A stretch of DNA of 60,697 bases from Kiritimatiellaeota bacterium B1221 (GTDB taxonomy: Bacteria > Verrucomicrobiota > Kiritimatiellia > SS1-B-03-39 > UBA6053): assembly GCA_029269125.1 (NCBI GenBank), contig JARHXX010000023.1, forward strand, positions 1 to 60,697, read 5' to 3'. How positions within the stretch are numbered: position 1 is the stretch's first letter; each line of letters opens with the position of its first letter. A program made the translations under genes and the position numbers. Under the pieces are notes generated by a model. The model did no database searches. It saw nothing but the letters and a program-made list of their open reading frames with translations, and was not told where the DNA came from. Positions 1 through 7,574 of this stretch are shown piece by piece.

Positions 1-160
1 AACCAGCGGCGTCCTGATTCGACCCGAACTCTCACAGCTTCCCTCAACCAGCGGCGTCCTGATTCGACCCGAACCCTCACAGCTCCCCTCAACCAGCGGC
101 GTCCTGATTCGACCCGAACCCTCACAGCTCCCCTCAACCAGCGGAGTCCTGCTTGCAGGG
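1..160. repeat. 45-bp tandem direct repeat array (left edge)
   Basis: Three near-identical 45-bp units lie at 1-45, 46-90 and 91-135, each starting AACCAGCGGCGTCCTG; a fourth partial and diverged unit starts at 136. Units 2 and 3 are identical and unit 1 differs at two positions. The array may continue to the left of the window. The period is a multiple of three, but no open reading frame through the array has a recognisable product, and there is no spacer variation of the CRISPR kind. Function unknown. Confidence 0.85.
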
Positions 161-198
161 CGAACGCAATATCTAAGATACTAAGATAAAACGAAGAC

Positions 199-530
199 CT
201 AAGCGCGACGGCGAAGAGCAATCAGCCCCAGAAACCCCATCCCCACCATCATGATGGTTGACGGTTCCGGAATACTTGCTATTCCAATCACCATAGGATC
301 GAATGCATTATTCCCGGTTGCGCCAAACTCAATTCCCCAAACTTCACCGGCGATCGGATCAAAATCGGAGAGCTTGAGGGTGCTGCCAAAAGTTGGGCAT
401 TCACGATGGTGCTCCCCGGGGTCCCCCCATTGCTGTAGGCCGCACCAATGATAGCGGACTCCGCGTACAGCCGACTCAGCAAAGTGAAGGCGCTACAGAC
501 CAGGATCATAAAAGAAAATTTAATATTCAT
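199..530 (-). pseudogene. Frameshifted small PEP-CTERM protein
   Basis: The minus-strand frame from 530 opens with a signal-peptide-like start (MNIKFSFMILVCSAFTLL) and stops at 288 without a sorting signal. A second minus-strand frame, entered near 385-400, reads LKLSDFDPIAGEVWG and ends at the TAG at 199-201 with a full PEP-CTERM tail: IPEPST, a hydrophobic stretch (MMVGMGFLGLIAL) and RRRA. The two halves together would be about 110 residues, so the gene appears broken by one frameshift, or is an assembly or sequencing error. If intact it would be exported and anchored by an exosortase-type system encoded elsewhere. Even the restored protein is much shorter than the other PEP-CTERM proteins here, so it may also be internally deleted. 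Confidence 0.6.
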
Positions 531-629
531 AGCGTAATCCTACCCCGAGAGATACCCGTCGTTCATCTTCCACAAATGATATTTATACTCTAATCTTGAT
601 TATATTACCCTCGCCGACAAAAAACCTCT

Positions 630-1562
630 ATGGGCAGAACACTCGACCAATATAAAAAGCTTCTCGATCCGCTGCAGCGTGTGGCGGAGCACGTAACGGC
701 CATTCCCCAACAAAAAAGTCTGCAGGTGCCTGCCGTCTCATATTTTCGCGTCGTCTATTTTCTGGAGGGTGAACTGGAAGCCCGGTACTCCAATGGCGAA
801 CGATTTGAGATTCGAAAAGGAGATGCACTCCTGGTGGGCGCTTCGATCCAGGCCAGCTATAAAGCACTGGACCCGGAACGTGAGGCGAAAATACACATCC
901 TGAAAATCGAAATCAAAGAAATCCTGGATGCACTTCCTCTGACTGAAGCTGAAGATACGGCTTTGGCAGCTGATGATTTTCTAGCCAGAATTTCGCCCTG
1001 GATGAACGGTGTCCGGCATTTGCCGGATGCGCTGAAAAAATTTGGCAGTCTTGAACTCATCAAACAAATTAAAATTGAATTAGACCAGAAAGAATACCTT
1101 TCCCCTTGGCGGATCAGTGGCCTCTGCCTGGCTTTGATTGCGCCCCTTTTTGATTCCCGACATCTAAAAGAACAGGAGGCTGATTCTCTACAGGTTCATC
1201 GGGGGGAAGCCGCCGTGGAACATGCCCGGCAATACATGCAGCAATACTGTCACCAGACATTAAACCTGGGAGAAATCGCCTGGCAGGTTCAACTGAGTGG
1301 CGAACATTTGGGCAGGCTGTTTCGAAAGTACCGGGGTATCACCGTGATGTCTTATCTTAAACAGCTTCGCATAGAAAAAGCGCGGCATCTCCTCGAAACC
1401 ACCAGTTTATCTGTGGTCGATATTGCCAGGAGAACCGGATACAGCACCCCCAGCCTCCTGTGCCGCCACTTTAAAGATTCCACCGGGATGACCCCGCTCA
1501 GCTACCGGCAACGCGCCCACAAACGCGAAAACTTTTTCCCCAGCCAATTCAGTGGGAAGTAG
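630..1562 (+). CDS. AraC-family transcriptional regulator with cupin-like sensor domain
   Basis: 310 residues, usual length for the family. Residues about 20-110 form an AraC-type cupin/jelly-roll sensor (YFRVVYFLEGELEARYSNGE). Residues about 205-300 carry the two helix-turn-helix motifs of an AraC DNA-binding domain, including LNLGEIAWQVQLSGEHLGRL and the signature VVDIARRTGYSTPSLLCRHF. It should be a cytoplasmic transcription factor responding to a sugar or related ligand; the ligand cannot be read from sequence. No good ribosome-binding site precedes the ATG at 630, but the N-terminus fits the family. It stands alone, with the broken PEP-CTERM gene divergent on its left and a PEP-CTERM gene converging from the right, so its target genes are not obvious. 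Confidence 0.9.
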   Translation: MGRTLDQYKKLLDPLQRVAEHVTAIPQQKSLQVPAVSYFRVVYFLEGELEARYSNGERFEIRKGDALLVGASIQASYKALDPEREAKIHILKIEIKEILDALPLTEAEDTALAADDFLARISPWMNGVRHLPDALKKFGSLELIKQIKIELDQKEYLSPWRISGLCLALIAPLFDSRHLKEQEADSLQVHRGEAAVEHARQYMQQYCHQTLNLGEIAWQVQLSGEHLGRLFRKYRGITVMSYLKQLRIEKARHLLETTSLSVVDIARRTGYSTPSLLCRHFKDSTGMTPLSYRQRAHKRENFFPSQFSGK

Positions 1563-1610
1563 CGCTGCTGAAAAGCTCAATACAAGCAGATCGCGGAGGA
1601 TGTGTTTTCT

Positions 1611-1628
1611 TCGTGCCTTTTTGTGGCT
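1611..1628. repeat. 18-bp dispersed motif, copy 1
   Basis: TCGTGCCTTTTTGTGGCT here is the exact reverse complement of 16678-16695. Both copies are in intergenic DNA just downstream of a plus-strand gene. Eighteen exact bases are unlikely by chance in 60 kb, but the role is unknown. Confidence 0.6.
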
Positions 1629-1744
1629 GAAATTTTCGTCTGTTTTTTGGAATTCAGCCTGACAGGCAACCCACCCGCAACCCGAAAACGCTAGCGCCGG
1701 CCGCTTCGGGCGAAATTACGGGAAAGCCCCGCGTAAACGATGGC

Positions 1745-2614
1745 TTAGCCACGGCGGCGAAGCCCCAGCACAAATACGCCTGCGGACATGAGGATCAGCA
1801 CCAGCGAAGAGGGTTCGGGAACCACCATGAGCTCGGATGAGGACAGCACGTTATCTGAAACCCGCACCTCATCGATATTTCCATGAAAAATACTTTGGGC
1901 AGAGTTTCCATAAGCACCGATGCGAAATGTTGTACCGGTATTCTTTACCCCCAGCACACCCGAACTGATGGTTGTAGACTGTAAGGCACCGCCATTGGTT
2001 AAGTCCTGACTATAGAAGGTGATGTCATTGGTTCCCGTCAAATTATCGAAACTCACCGCAATATAATAATCTGTGTCCAAGGCAACCGTAAGTCCCAACG
2101 GCGTAATATTATTATCATTTCCAGTGTTACTCAGATTAATGAACATTTCATTCCCCCCTGCACCACCCGTGCCTCCGGAGGCCGCCACTCCAAATGCCCA
2201 ACTACGCCCTCCCGCACTGGCATTCCATTGCGACATCACATACTGGGTGGAGGAGTCGTAGGATTCCAGATTGATATAGGCTTCCGCCGTAAACGCCCCC
2301 AGGTTAAAAGGGTCAGCGATGGCAATATTCTGACTTCCAGCGAAGGCTCCCATTTTAGAGTTACTGGCAGCAGTACTGGGAATAGGATTGCTGAAACTGC
2401 TTCCATCCCCCGTCTCCGGAATGGATACAGATGTTGCATTGGCTCCCGTGGCGTGATGTCCATTTCCGGATGAATCGGTTAAAATCGTGCCGTCATCCCC
2501 CATCCGGTAATACAGCACCGTGGAGGCAAAAGCCATCTGAGCCATGCCGAGTCCAAGCACGGAAAGCAAATATCGCATCAGATTGCGGGGAATTGAGAAG
2601 GTGGTTTTCATCAT
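1745..2614 (-). CDS. PEP-CTERM protein with LamG/concanavalin A-like domain
   Basis: 289 residues. It begins with a signal peptide (hydrophobic YLLSVLGLGMAQMAFA) followed by VLYYRMGDDGTILTDSSGNG, the usual opening of a LamG/concanavalin A-like sandwich domain, which runs to about residue 255 (FHGNIDEVRVSD near the end is typical). The C-terminus is a PEP-CTERM sorting signal: VPEPSS, hydrophobic helix, LRRRG. It should be exported across the inner membrane, processed by an exosortase and retained at the cell surface or matrix, perhaps binding glycan. An AGGAAC ribosome-binding site precedes the tandem ATGs. It lies downstream of another PEP-CTERM gene on the same strand, separated by a terminator at 2859-2890. 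Confidence 0.85.
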   Translation of the reverse strand: MMKTTFSIPRNLMRYLLSVLGLGMAQMAFASTVLYYRMGDDGTILTDSSGNGHHATGANATSVSIPETGDGSSFSNPIPSTAASNSKMGAFAGSQNIAIADPFNLGAFTAEAYINLESYDSSTQYVMSQWNASAGGRSWAFGVAASGGTGGAGGNEMFINLSNTGNDNNITPLGLTVALDTDYYIAVSFDNLTGTNDITFYSQDLTNGGALQSTTISSGVLGVKNTGTTFRIGAYGNSAQSIFHGNIDEVRVSDNVLSSSELMVVPEPSSLVLILMSAGVFVLGLRRRG

Positions 2615-2858
2615 AACTGTTCCTGTTTTGATCCGGCAGCGAGCATAAGAGATCCCTTAATGATACGCGGGAACCGGATAAGCCTTTAATATGTGATAAC
2701 CTTAGCAGGTAACTTGAACCCTGTATATAATCTGTAATTGACTTTTATAGTCTGTTATAGATTAGAAATATTCCAAAACCCTAATACTTGCACCCCATAA
2801 TGACTGGAACCCACGTCATCAGCGAATGCTGAGCGACACACCATAACCATAAACCCAT

Positions 2859-2890
2859 AAAAAACACCAAGCCCAAAATGGGGCTTGGTG
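2859..2890 (-). terminator. Intrinsic terminator after the PEP-CTERM gene at 2915-3727
   Basis: A perfect 10-bp stem (2865-2874 with 2881-2890, CACCAAGCCC/GGGCTTGGTG, 6-nt loop) is followed on the minus strand by six T (complement of 2859-2864). It lies 25 bases past the stop of the minus-strand gene. The rest of 2615-2914 shows no gene; the short minus-strand frame over it overlaps the stem and is not coding. Confidence 0.85.
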
Positions 2891-2914
2891 ATTCGAGCAA
2901 ACAAGAAGGATAGA

Positions 2915-3727
2915 CTACGCTCTGCGCCGAAGCATGATGGCAATTGAGAGTCCTGTCAATCCGATGAGGATCCCTGTGCCCGGCTCCGGAATTTGCGTGA
3001 CCACCACTTCATCAAATTTAACTGGTACGGATGAGTTTCTCACATAAAGATTGAGTGCATCCACCATGCCCCCCTCAAAATACATATCCTGCGACATCGT
3101 GTACACCAGTCCGTAGTCATCACCTGTCGCCCCATTATACCCTTTACGGAAAAAGCTTGCGGTATAAATGTCCTTGCCGCCACCATCCTGACCATTCGCA
3201 GAGATCGTAAGTTTATAATCAAGAAACCCGGTATGAATGATGTAGGTGGGGTTGATGTTGGAATTCCATTGATTAGTATTGGTGCCACTCGCGTTCGTGT
3301 AGGTGAAATAACCGTTGCTGTCTCCAGCAGGATGAATCACAAACCCGGCCTGTGGGTTCCCGTCACCGTCCGTTAAATTCACCCCAAAGCGATTTTGACT
3401 GTACCGATCTTGAATCGATGCTGTGAAATATACTGAAACGTCCCCATTGGCGAGATTGATGGGGGTACCAAAGGTCATCGATGAATTTACGGCTTCGCTG
3501 GTCCCCGGGGCGTATGGCGTCAAAACGCCGCTTTCAATTTTTGCGGAGCTGTTCGTCGTCCCCATGTTGGACCAGCTATTATCGTTATGATCAAAACTGT
3601 CCTGAAACAGGACCGTCTCTCCGGGTGACGTCACGATTGCCGCCTGGACATTACTACAGATCATGAAGATCCCTGCGAACCCGAGGGTGACGAGTCTGTT
3701 TTTAAAATGGGGGGGGGATGCGATCAT
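2915..3727 (-). CDS. PEP-CTERM surface protein of unknown function
   Basis: 270 residues with a signal peptide (LGFAGIFMICSNVQA) and a C-terminal PEP-CTERM signal: IPEPGT, a hydrophobic segment and MLRRRA. The middle (about 35-240) is rich in Gly, Asn, Thr and aromatic residues and probably forms a beta-sandwich; the early VLFQDSFDHNDNSW resembles the start of LamG-like or jelly-roll domains in this protein class, but I do not recognise a named family. The ATG at 3727 has a strong ribosome-binding site (GGAGGT, 6 bases upstream). The protein should be exported and exosortase-processed. It is followed by its own terminator, so it is probably a single-gene transcript. Confidence 0.8.
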   Translation of the reverse strand: MIASPPHFKNRLVTLGFAGIFMICSNVQAAIVTSPGETVLFQDSFDHNDNSWSNMGTTNSSAKIESGVLTPYAPGTSEAVNSSMTFGTPINLANGDVSVYFTASIQDRYSQNRFGVNLTDGDGNPQAGFVIHPAGDSNGYFTYTNASGTNTNQWNSNINPTYIIHTGFLDYKLTISANGQDGGGKDIYTASFFRKGYNGATGDDYGLVYTMSQDMYFEGGMVDALNLYVRNSSVPVKFDEVVVTQIPEPGTGILIGLTGLSIAIMLRRRA

Positions 3728-4042
3728 TTACTACCTCCAGCTGTTTCGATTTTTATAAATGTAATTTATGGTGCCGATGAAGCCTGAATGATACCCGTGT
3801 GGGATATGCTTAAATAAAATTTAAAAAAGGGACCCGGAAAGGACAACGCACCATTCATGTAATATTCCGCCTAAAGTATGTAATATTCTAATCTGACAAG
3901 ACCGACCCATCCACTTGACAACAGGATGGGCAGGATCTTTTTTCAGGACGCCGGTTGAACTTTAGAATTTCATTTCCAAAGGGGTGGCATCAGTCCCCGG
4001 GTTCTGCATCTCTACCCACGTGGGTCTCCTTCGGCTAAACAA
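3728..4042. other. Non-coding stretch with a hairpin at 3906-3930
   Basis: No credible gene. CCCATCC (3906-3912) pairs with GGATGGG (3924-3930), with a run of six T at 3938-3943 on the plus strand. This looks like an intrinsic terminator for plus-strand transcription, but no plus-strand gene ends nearby. It may instead lie in the leader of the minus-strand PEP-CTERM gene. Confidence 0.4.
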
Positions 4043-4114
4043 CCGGAGGGCCCGCGTCCCGCGGTCCAGCTACCCATACCCATCCAGCCGGACGGCGGGA
4101 CGCCGGCCCTCCGG
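4043..4114. repeat. Large GC-rich inverted repeat (25-bp arms)
   Basis: Arms 4043-4067 and 4090-4114 are complementary over 25 bases except for two mismatched pairs, around a 22-base spacer. Each arm contains a GGAGGGCC..CGTCCCGC..GTCC pattern. It starts 24 bases beyond the stop of the LacI gene on the minus strand, so it could end its transcript, although no T run follows. The sequence type suggests a mobile or dispersed palindromic element; no second copy was found in this window. Confidence 0.75.
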
Positions 4115-4138
4115 CAAACCAATCCTGCAGGGCTTGCG

Positions 4139-5206
4139 TCAACCTCTCGATACACACAAGGCCCCGTCCCGCCAGCGGCCGGGAATAGACAACCGACAGC
4201 TTTGCGCCGGCACCCCGAAATCCGCACTCTCCACCTTTTTGGTGAGAAAATTAATGGCACTGACCGCTTCCTGTTCCAGGTTGTGCTGCATCCCCGCTTC
4301 CTCCGTATCTGCATGACAATCCAAACAGATCAATGAAAGGTCCCGGGGAAGCGTCCATCCGTTTTTCACCAAACACTGCTGTGCCCTCAAATATTGCGGA
4401 TAGATCGACGTCACCACCGCATCGAGTTTTCCTTTTTGAACCCAGGCAAGAAAATCGCTGTCCGACCAGTCGCCATAAATCATGGGTTTGTAATATTGGG
4501 CGGGGACCGCCTGCTGTTTCACTAAATAGGCTCCCAGAGAACGGTGACGCACCCGTTCATCCACTTCGCTATTTGAAAGAAATCCCACCCGCCGATGTCC
4601 GGTGGCATTCAACTTCTCCAATGCGGTATACATCACTGAAAAATAATCCGGTGTCACCCGGTCCAGCAACGGACGCTGCAAATACAGACGCAAAGCCACG
4701 GCCGCAAATTCACGCAGATCGAAATCAATTTCATTCACTTCCAGTGGCATGGGGGCAAGCAGGATGCCCCGGATGCCCCTCGATAACAAAATCTGCTGTA
4801 AACGTTTCGGACCTCCGGTGTGCGGATCGTCCAAAGCATATTCTTCCAGCCCATACCCCAACCGATGCGCATGCGTTTTCATATATTCATACAATTGGGC
4901 GTACGAACCCTGAGGGTTTTCCCGCCAGGCCTCCGGATGTTTACCCGCCGACAAAACCGCCAGCACCGATCCCCGACCCGAACGCCGCCCCCGCCGGCGC
5001 TCGGCAATCAAGGCCGAGACCAGCGGATTGGGCCGATAGCCCATACGTTCCGCCAGGGCACTCAACCGTTTCCGGGTGACTTCGGGAAGCGCCGGATCTC
5101 CCCGCAGGGCCCGGGAAACCGTCGACTGGTGCACCCCCGCCGCCCGGGCAATATCCACCATTCGCGGAACATCCGTCGAAGCCTGCGTTGATTTGGAATC
5201 TTTCAT
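4139..5206 (-). CDS. LacI-family transcriptional regulator (divergent from PEP-CTERM/FAD oxidoreductase pair)
   Basis: 355 residues from the ATG at 5206. The N-terminus has a LacI DNA-binding domain: VDIARAAGVHQSTVSRAL, then the hinge region ERMGYRPNPLVSALIAERRR. The remainder is a periplasmic-binding-protein-like effector domain (IRGILLAPMP, GHRRVGFLSN). An upstream in-frame ATG at 5260 would add 18 residues not typical of the family, so 5206 is preferred. That start codon lies inside a palindrome (5205-5220) with no ribosome-binding site, which suggests autoregulation and possibly a leaderless transcript. The gene is divergent from the PEP-CTERM gene at 5269, and the operator sits between them, so it probably controls 5269-7205. 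Ligand unknown, likely a sugar. Confidence 0.9.
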   Translation of the reverse strand: MKDSKSTQASTDVPRMVDIARAAGVHQSTVSRALRGDPALPEVTRKRLSALAERMGYRPNPLVSALIAERRRGRRSGRGSVLAVLSAGKHPEAWRENPQGSYAQLYEYMKTHAHRLGYGLEEYALDDPHTGGPKRLQQILLSRGIRGILLAPMPLEVNEIDFDLREFAAVALRLYLQRPLLDRVTPDYFSVMYTALEKLNATGHRRVGFLSNSEVDERVRHRSLGAYLVKQQAVPAQYYKPMIYGDWSDSDFLAWVQKGKLDAVVTSIYPQYLRAQQCLVKNGWTLPRDLSLICLDCHADTEEAGMQHNLEQEAVSAINFLTKKVESADFGVPAQSCRLSIPGRWRDGALCVSRG

Positions 5207-5220
5207 GCATTGATATGCAT
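5205..5220. promoter_or_regulatory. Putative LacI operator overlapping a LacI start codon
   Basis: ATGCATTGATATGCAT: ATGCAT arms around a 4-base spacer. It overlaps the preferred start codon of the minus-strand LacI gene and is 49 bases before the divergent PEP-CTERM start. The position and symmetry fit a LacI dimer site. Inference only. Confidence 0.55.
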
Positions 5221-5268
5221 AAACACCGGATTGACCGAGGTCAAGTGCTCTGGCAAACATCTGTCATC

Positions 5269-5940
5269 ATGAAATTATCCCGTATCTTCTCCGTTTTTTT
5301 CCTGACTCTCTGCGCGGCATCCCCTCTGCATGCGGATGTGCTGGCCAGTTATACTTTCACCGCTGCCAACGGCAATCCCACCACCCTCGATTCCGATCTC
5401 AGCGACGGGGTTCTCTCCTGGGAAGGTAGTCTTTCAGCAGGATTCTCCAGTGGAACAAACTCCGCATACGCCTTTACCGCAAATGTTCCGGAGACCATAG
5501 ACACAAATAAATACCTCGAATTCACGATTACGGCCACTGGAGGGAATGAATTCAGTCTCGATTCCCTGGTCTTTGATTTAGGGGGCCGGAATTACAGCGC
5601 TGATAATGATTACCTGGTCTATGCCAATGTCCGCAGTGATCTGGACAATTTCAGTACCGACCTTGCGACCTTTAATTATACAGTTCCAAAAGGACTTGGT
5701 TCAGACAACTACGGTGAAGCTTTCACCGTGAATTTTAGTGGGAGCCCGTTTGACAATTTAAGCGAAATCACCTTTCGTCTTTATCCCTCCGACCAAAATG
5801 ACAACGGAAACAATATCTATCGCTATACCAATATCAACCTCAACGGAACCACTGCGGTCATTCCGGAACCGGCAACCGCCACCCTGGTACTCTTAAGCGC
5901 GCTGGGCATGATCTTTTGCCTCCGCCGCAAAAACGGATAA
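5269..5940 (+). CDS. PEP-CTERM surface protein
   Basis: 223 residues from the ATG at 5269, chosen because it begins directly with a signal peptide (MKLSRIFSVFFLTLCAASPL). An in-frame ATG at 5188 would prepend 27 hydrophilic residues and overlap the LacI coding region. The mature part starts DVLASYTF, an opening shared with other PEP-CTERM beta-sandwich proteins in the window (compare DVLAEFNF at 18264-18992), and ends in VIPEPATAT, a hydrophobic helix and LRRKNG. It should be exported and exosortase-sorted. The stop is two bases from the next start, so it is co-transcribed with the FAD oxidoreductase. The pair is probably repressed by the divergent LacI. Confidence 0.85.
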   Translation: MKLSRIFSVFFLTLCAASPLHADVLASYTFTAANGNPTTLDSDLSDGVLSWEGSLSAGFSSGTNSAYAFTANVPETIDTNKYLEFTITATGGNEFSLDSLVFDLGGRNYSADNDYLVYANVRSDLDNFSTDLATFNYTVPKGLGSDNYGEAFTVNFSGSPFDNLSEITFRLYPSDQNDNGNNIYRYTNINLNGTTAVIPEPATATLVLLSALGMIFCLRRKNG

Positions 5941-5942
5941 CC

Positions 5943-7205
5943 ATGTCTTCACTTTCTTCGTCCTCCAGCTACGACGTCATCGTCGGTGGCGCGGGTCCGG
6001 CCGGGGTGGCCGGCGCGATGGCAGCGGCCCGTGCCGGTGCATCCGTCGCTCTGATCGAACCGCAAAATGCCCTGGGCGGCGTGTGGACCACCGGCCTGCT
6101 GTCTCTTATCCTGGACTCCGGCAACAAACCGGGAATCATGGATGAAATCAGAAACCGCCTGCGGGCGAGATCCGCGGTCGCTGACCATCGGGATCTTTAC
6201 GATGCCGAAGCCATGAAGATCGTGCTGGACGAACTCTGCGAAGAGGCCGGCATCGACATCCTTCTCCACAGCAAAATTTCCGAAGCTGTAGTCTCCGACA
6301 GCTTGATCACCGAAGTGATTCTCGAATGCAAAGAAGGGCGGCGCGCAATCAGCGCACGCTGTTTTGTGGATTGCACCGGCGATGGAGATCTGGCTGCCCG
6401 CGCGGGCTGTGGGTTTGATTTGGGACGCGACAAAGACGGACTCACCCAACCGCTGACCCTGATGGCGCTGCTGGCAGGTGTTCCGGAAGAGATCCGTCAG
6501 CAAAACCAAAAGACCACTGCCTCCTGCCTGCCCAAACAGAGCTTTCTGGAAATGCTGCAGGCAAGCGGATTTGAACCCAGCTACCGCCATCCCTCCCTCT
6601 TCGCTTTGCCCAATGGCCTCTGTGCCCTGATGGCCAATCACCAATACGAACTCTCCGCCCTCAACTCGGCGGATCTAACCAAAGCCACCCTGCAGGCGCG
6701 CCGCGAAATCCATCAGACGGTCGATGCCATGCGCCGCATCCCCGGTGACTGGAGAAATGTACGGCTGGTATCCACCGCCGCCCATATCGGCATTCGCGAA
6801 GGACGCCGCATCCACGGACACTACCGCATCACCCTCGATGATGTGATTCAGGGCACCCGTCACCCCGATGCCATCGCCCGCTGCACTTACGGCATCGATG
6901 TGCACAGTCCCAACCTCAAAGAAGGCGGCGCCATCAGCAATCCGGATGTAAAAAGTTTGCCCTACGACATTCCCCTCCGCGCCCTTATCGCCCGCGACCG
7001 CGACAACCTGCTGATGGCCGGCCGCTGCATCAGTGGAGATTTCGATGCCCACTCCAGCTACCGGGTCACCGGCAATGCCGTTGCCACCGGCGAAGCCGCC
7101 GGCATCACTGCCGCGCTGGCTGCACTTCGGGATCTCCTTCCCGCACAGCTCCCTTTTAAAGACGTGCTTGAGCAGTTAAAAACACTGCGCCACCATCCAT
7201 CGTAG
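5943..7205 (+). CDS. FAD-dependent oxidoreductase (FAD_oxidored family)
   Basis: 420 residues from the ATG at 5943, two bases after the preceding stop; the in-frame ATG at 5916 lies inside the upstream gene. A Rossmann FAD-binding motif is at residues about 10-40 (YDVIVGGAGPAGVAGAMAAA, then ALIEP), followed by GGVWTTGLLS, FVDCTGDGDLAARAG and the C-terminal FAD-contacting NLLMAGRCISGDFDAHSSYR. This layout is typical of the FAD-dependent oxidoreductases frequent in polysaccharide loci of Planctomycetes and Verrucomicrobia. No signal peptide is visible, so it is probably cytoplasmic. Substrate unknown. Its pairing with a surface protein and LacI control suggests sugar or glycan oxidation. Confidence 0.85.
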   Translation: MSSLSSSSSYDVIVGGAGPAGVAGAMAAARAGASVALIEPQNALGGVWTTGLLSLILDSGNKPGIMDEIRNRLRARSAVADHRDLYDAEAMKIVLDELCEEAGIDILLHSKISEAVVSDSLITEVILECKEGRRAISARCFVDCTGDGDLAARAGCGFDLGRDKDGLTQPLTLMALLAGVPEEIRQQNQKTTASCLPKQSFLEMLQASGFEPSYRHPSLFALPNGLCALMANHQYELSALNSADLTKATLQARREIHQTVDAMRRIPGDWRNVRLVSTAAHIGIREGRRIHGHYRITLDDVIQGTRHPDAIARCTYGIDVHSPNLKEGGAISNPDVKSLPYDIPLRALIARDRDNLLMAGRCISGDFDAHSSYRVTGNAVATGEAAGITAALAALRDLLPAQLPFKDVLEQLKTLRHHPS

Positions 7206-7574
7206 CGGCGAGTTCTGTCCACAGACAGTGAAGCACGCGCGCAGCATTTGGAATTCCGCCCGTTCTTTCATGTTCCCGCGGTCATACATATCCGGCAACC
7301 GGCCAGCCGTATATAGGTAATTCCGTCAGCAGGATCTGCAATTCTCATACCGGGAAAAGAGAACATACAGGATTCATTCCAATATTTGCTTATTTTTTAA
7401 CAACTGCCCTGAAGGATTATTCCATAAAAAATATAGAATATGACATGTGGATTTCCGTGAAAGTTCTATTTTAGTCATGGTAGGTTTTTGATTGTTAACA
7501 GAATAGCAAATAAAAAAGAGCCCCTCACGAAATTGAATCCGTTCCTTTCCAGGGCGCAAACAGGACTTCTCAAG
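7206..7574. other. Intergenic region before the secreted glycosidase
   Basis: No gene and no convincing promoter or hairpin. The right half (7370-7520) is AT-rich and probably holds the promoter of the next gene. A ribosome-binding site (AGGAC at about 7561-7565) precedes the ATG at 7575. Confidence 0.4.

Noticed and set aside
1..160. CRISPR array
   Set aside because: Contiguous 45-base units without variable spacers.
2755..2943. Small minus-strand gene of 62 residues
   Set aside because: It overlaps a terminator hairpin and the end of the PEP-CTERM gene, and has no ribosome site.
3906..3943. Confident intrinsic terminator on the plus strand
   Set aside because: Stem and T run are present, but no plus-strand gene ends close by, so it is listed only as a hairpin within the non-coding entry.
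4333..5079. Plus-strand open frame of 248 residues
   Set aside because: Antisense to the LacI gene, with Pro/Arg-rich text and no recognisable domain.
5949..6644. Minus-strand open frame of 231 residues
   Set aside because: Antisense to the FAD oxidoreductase, which has clear cofactor motifs.
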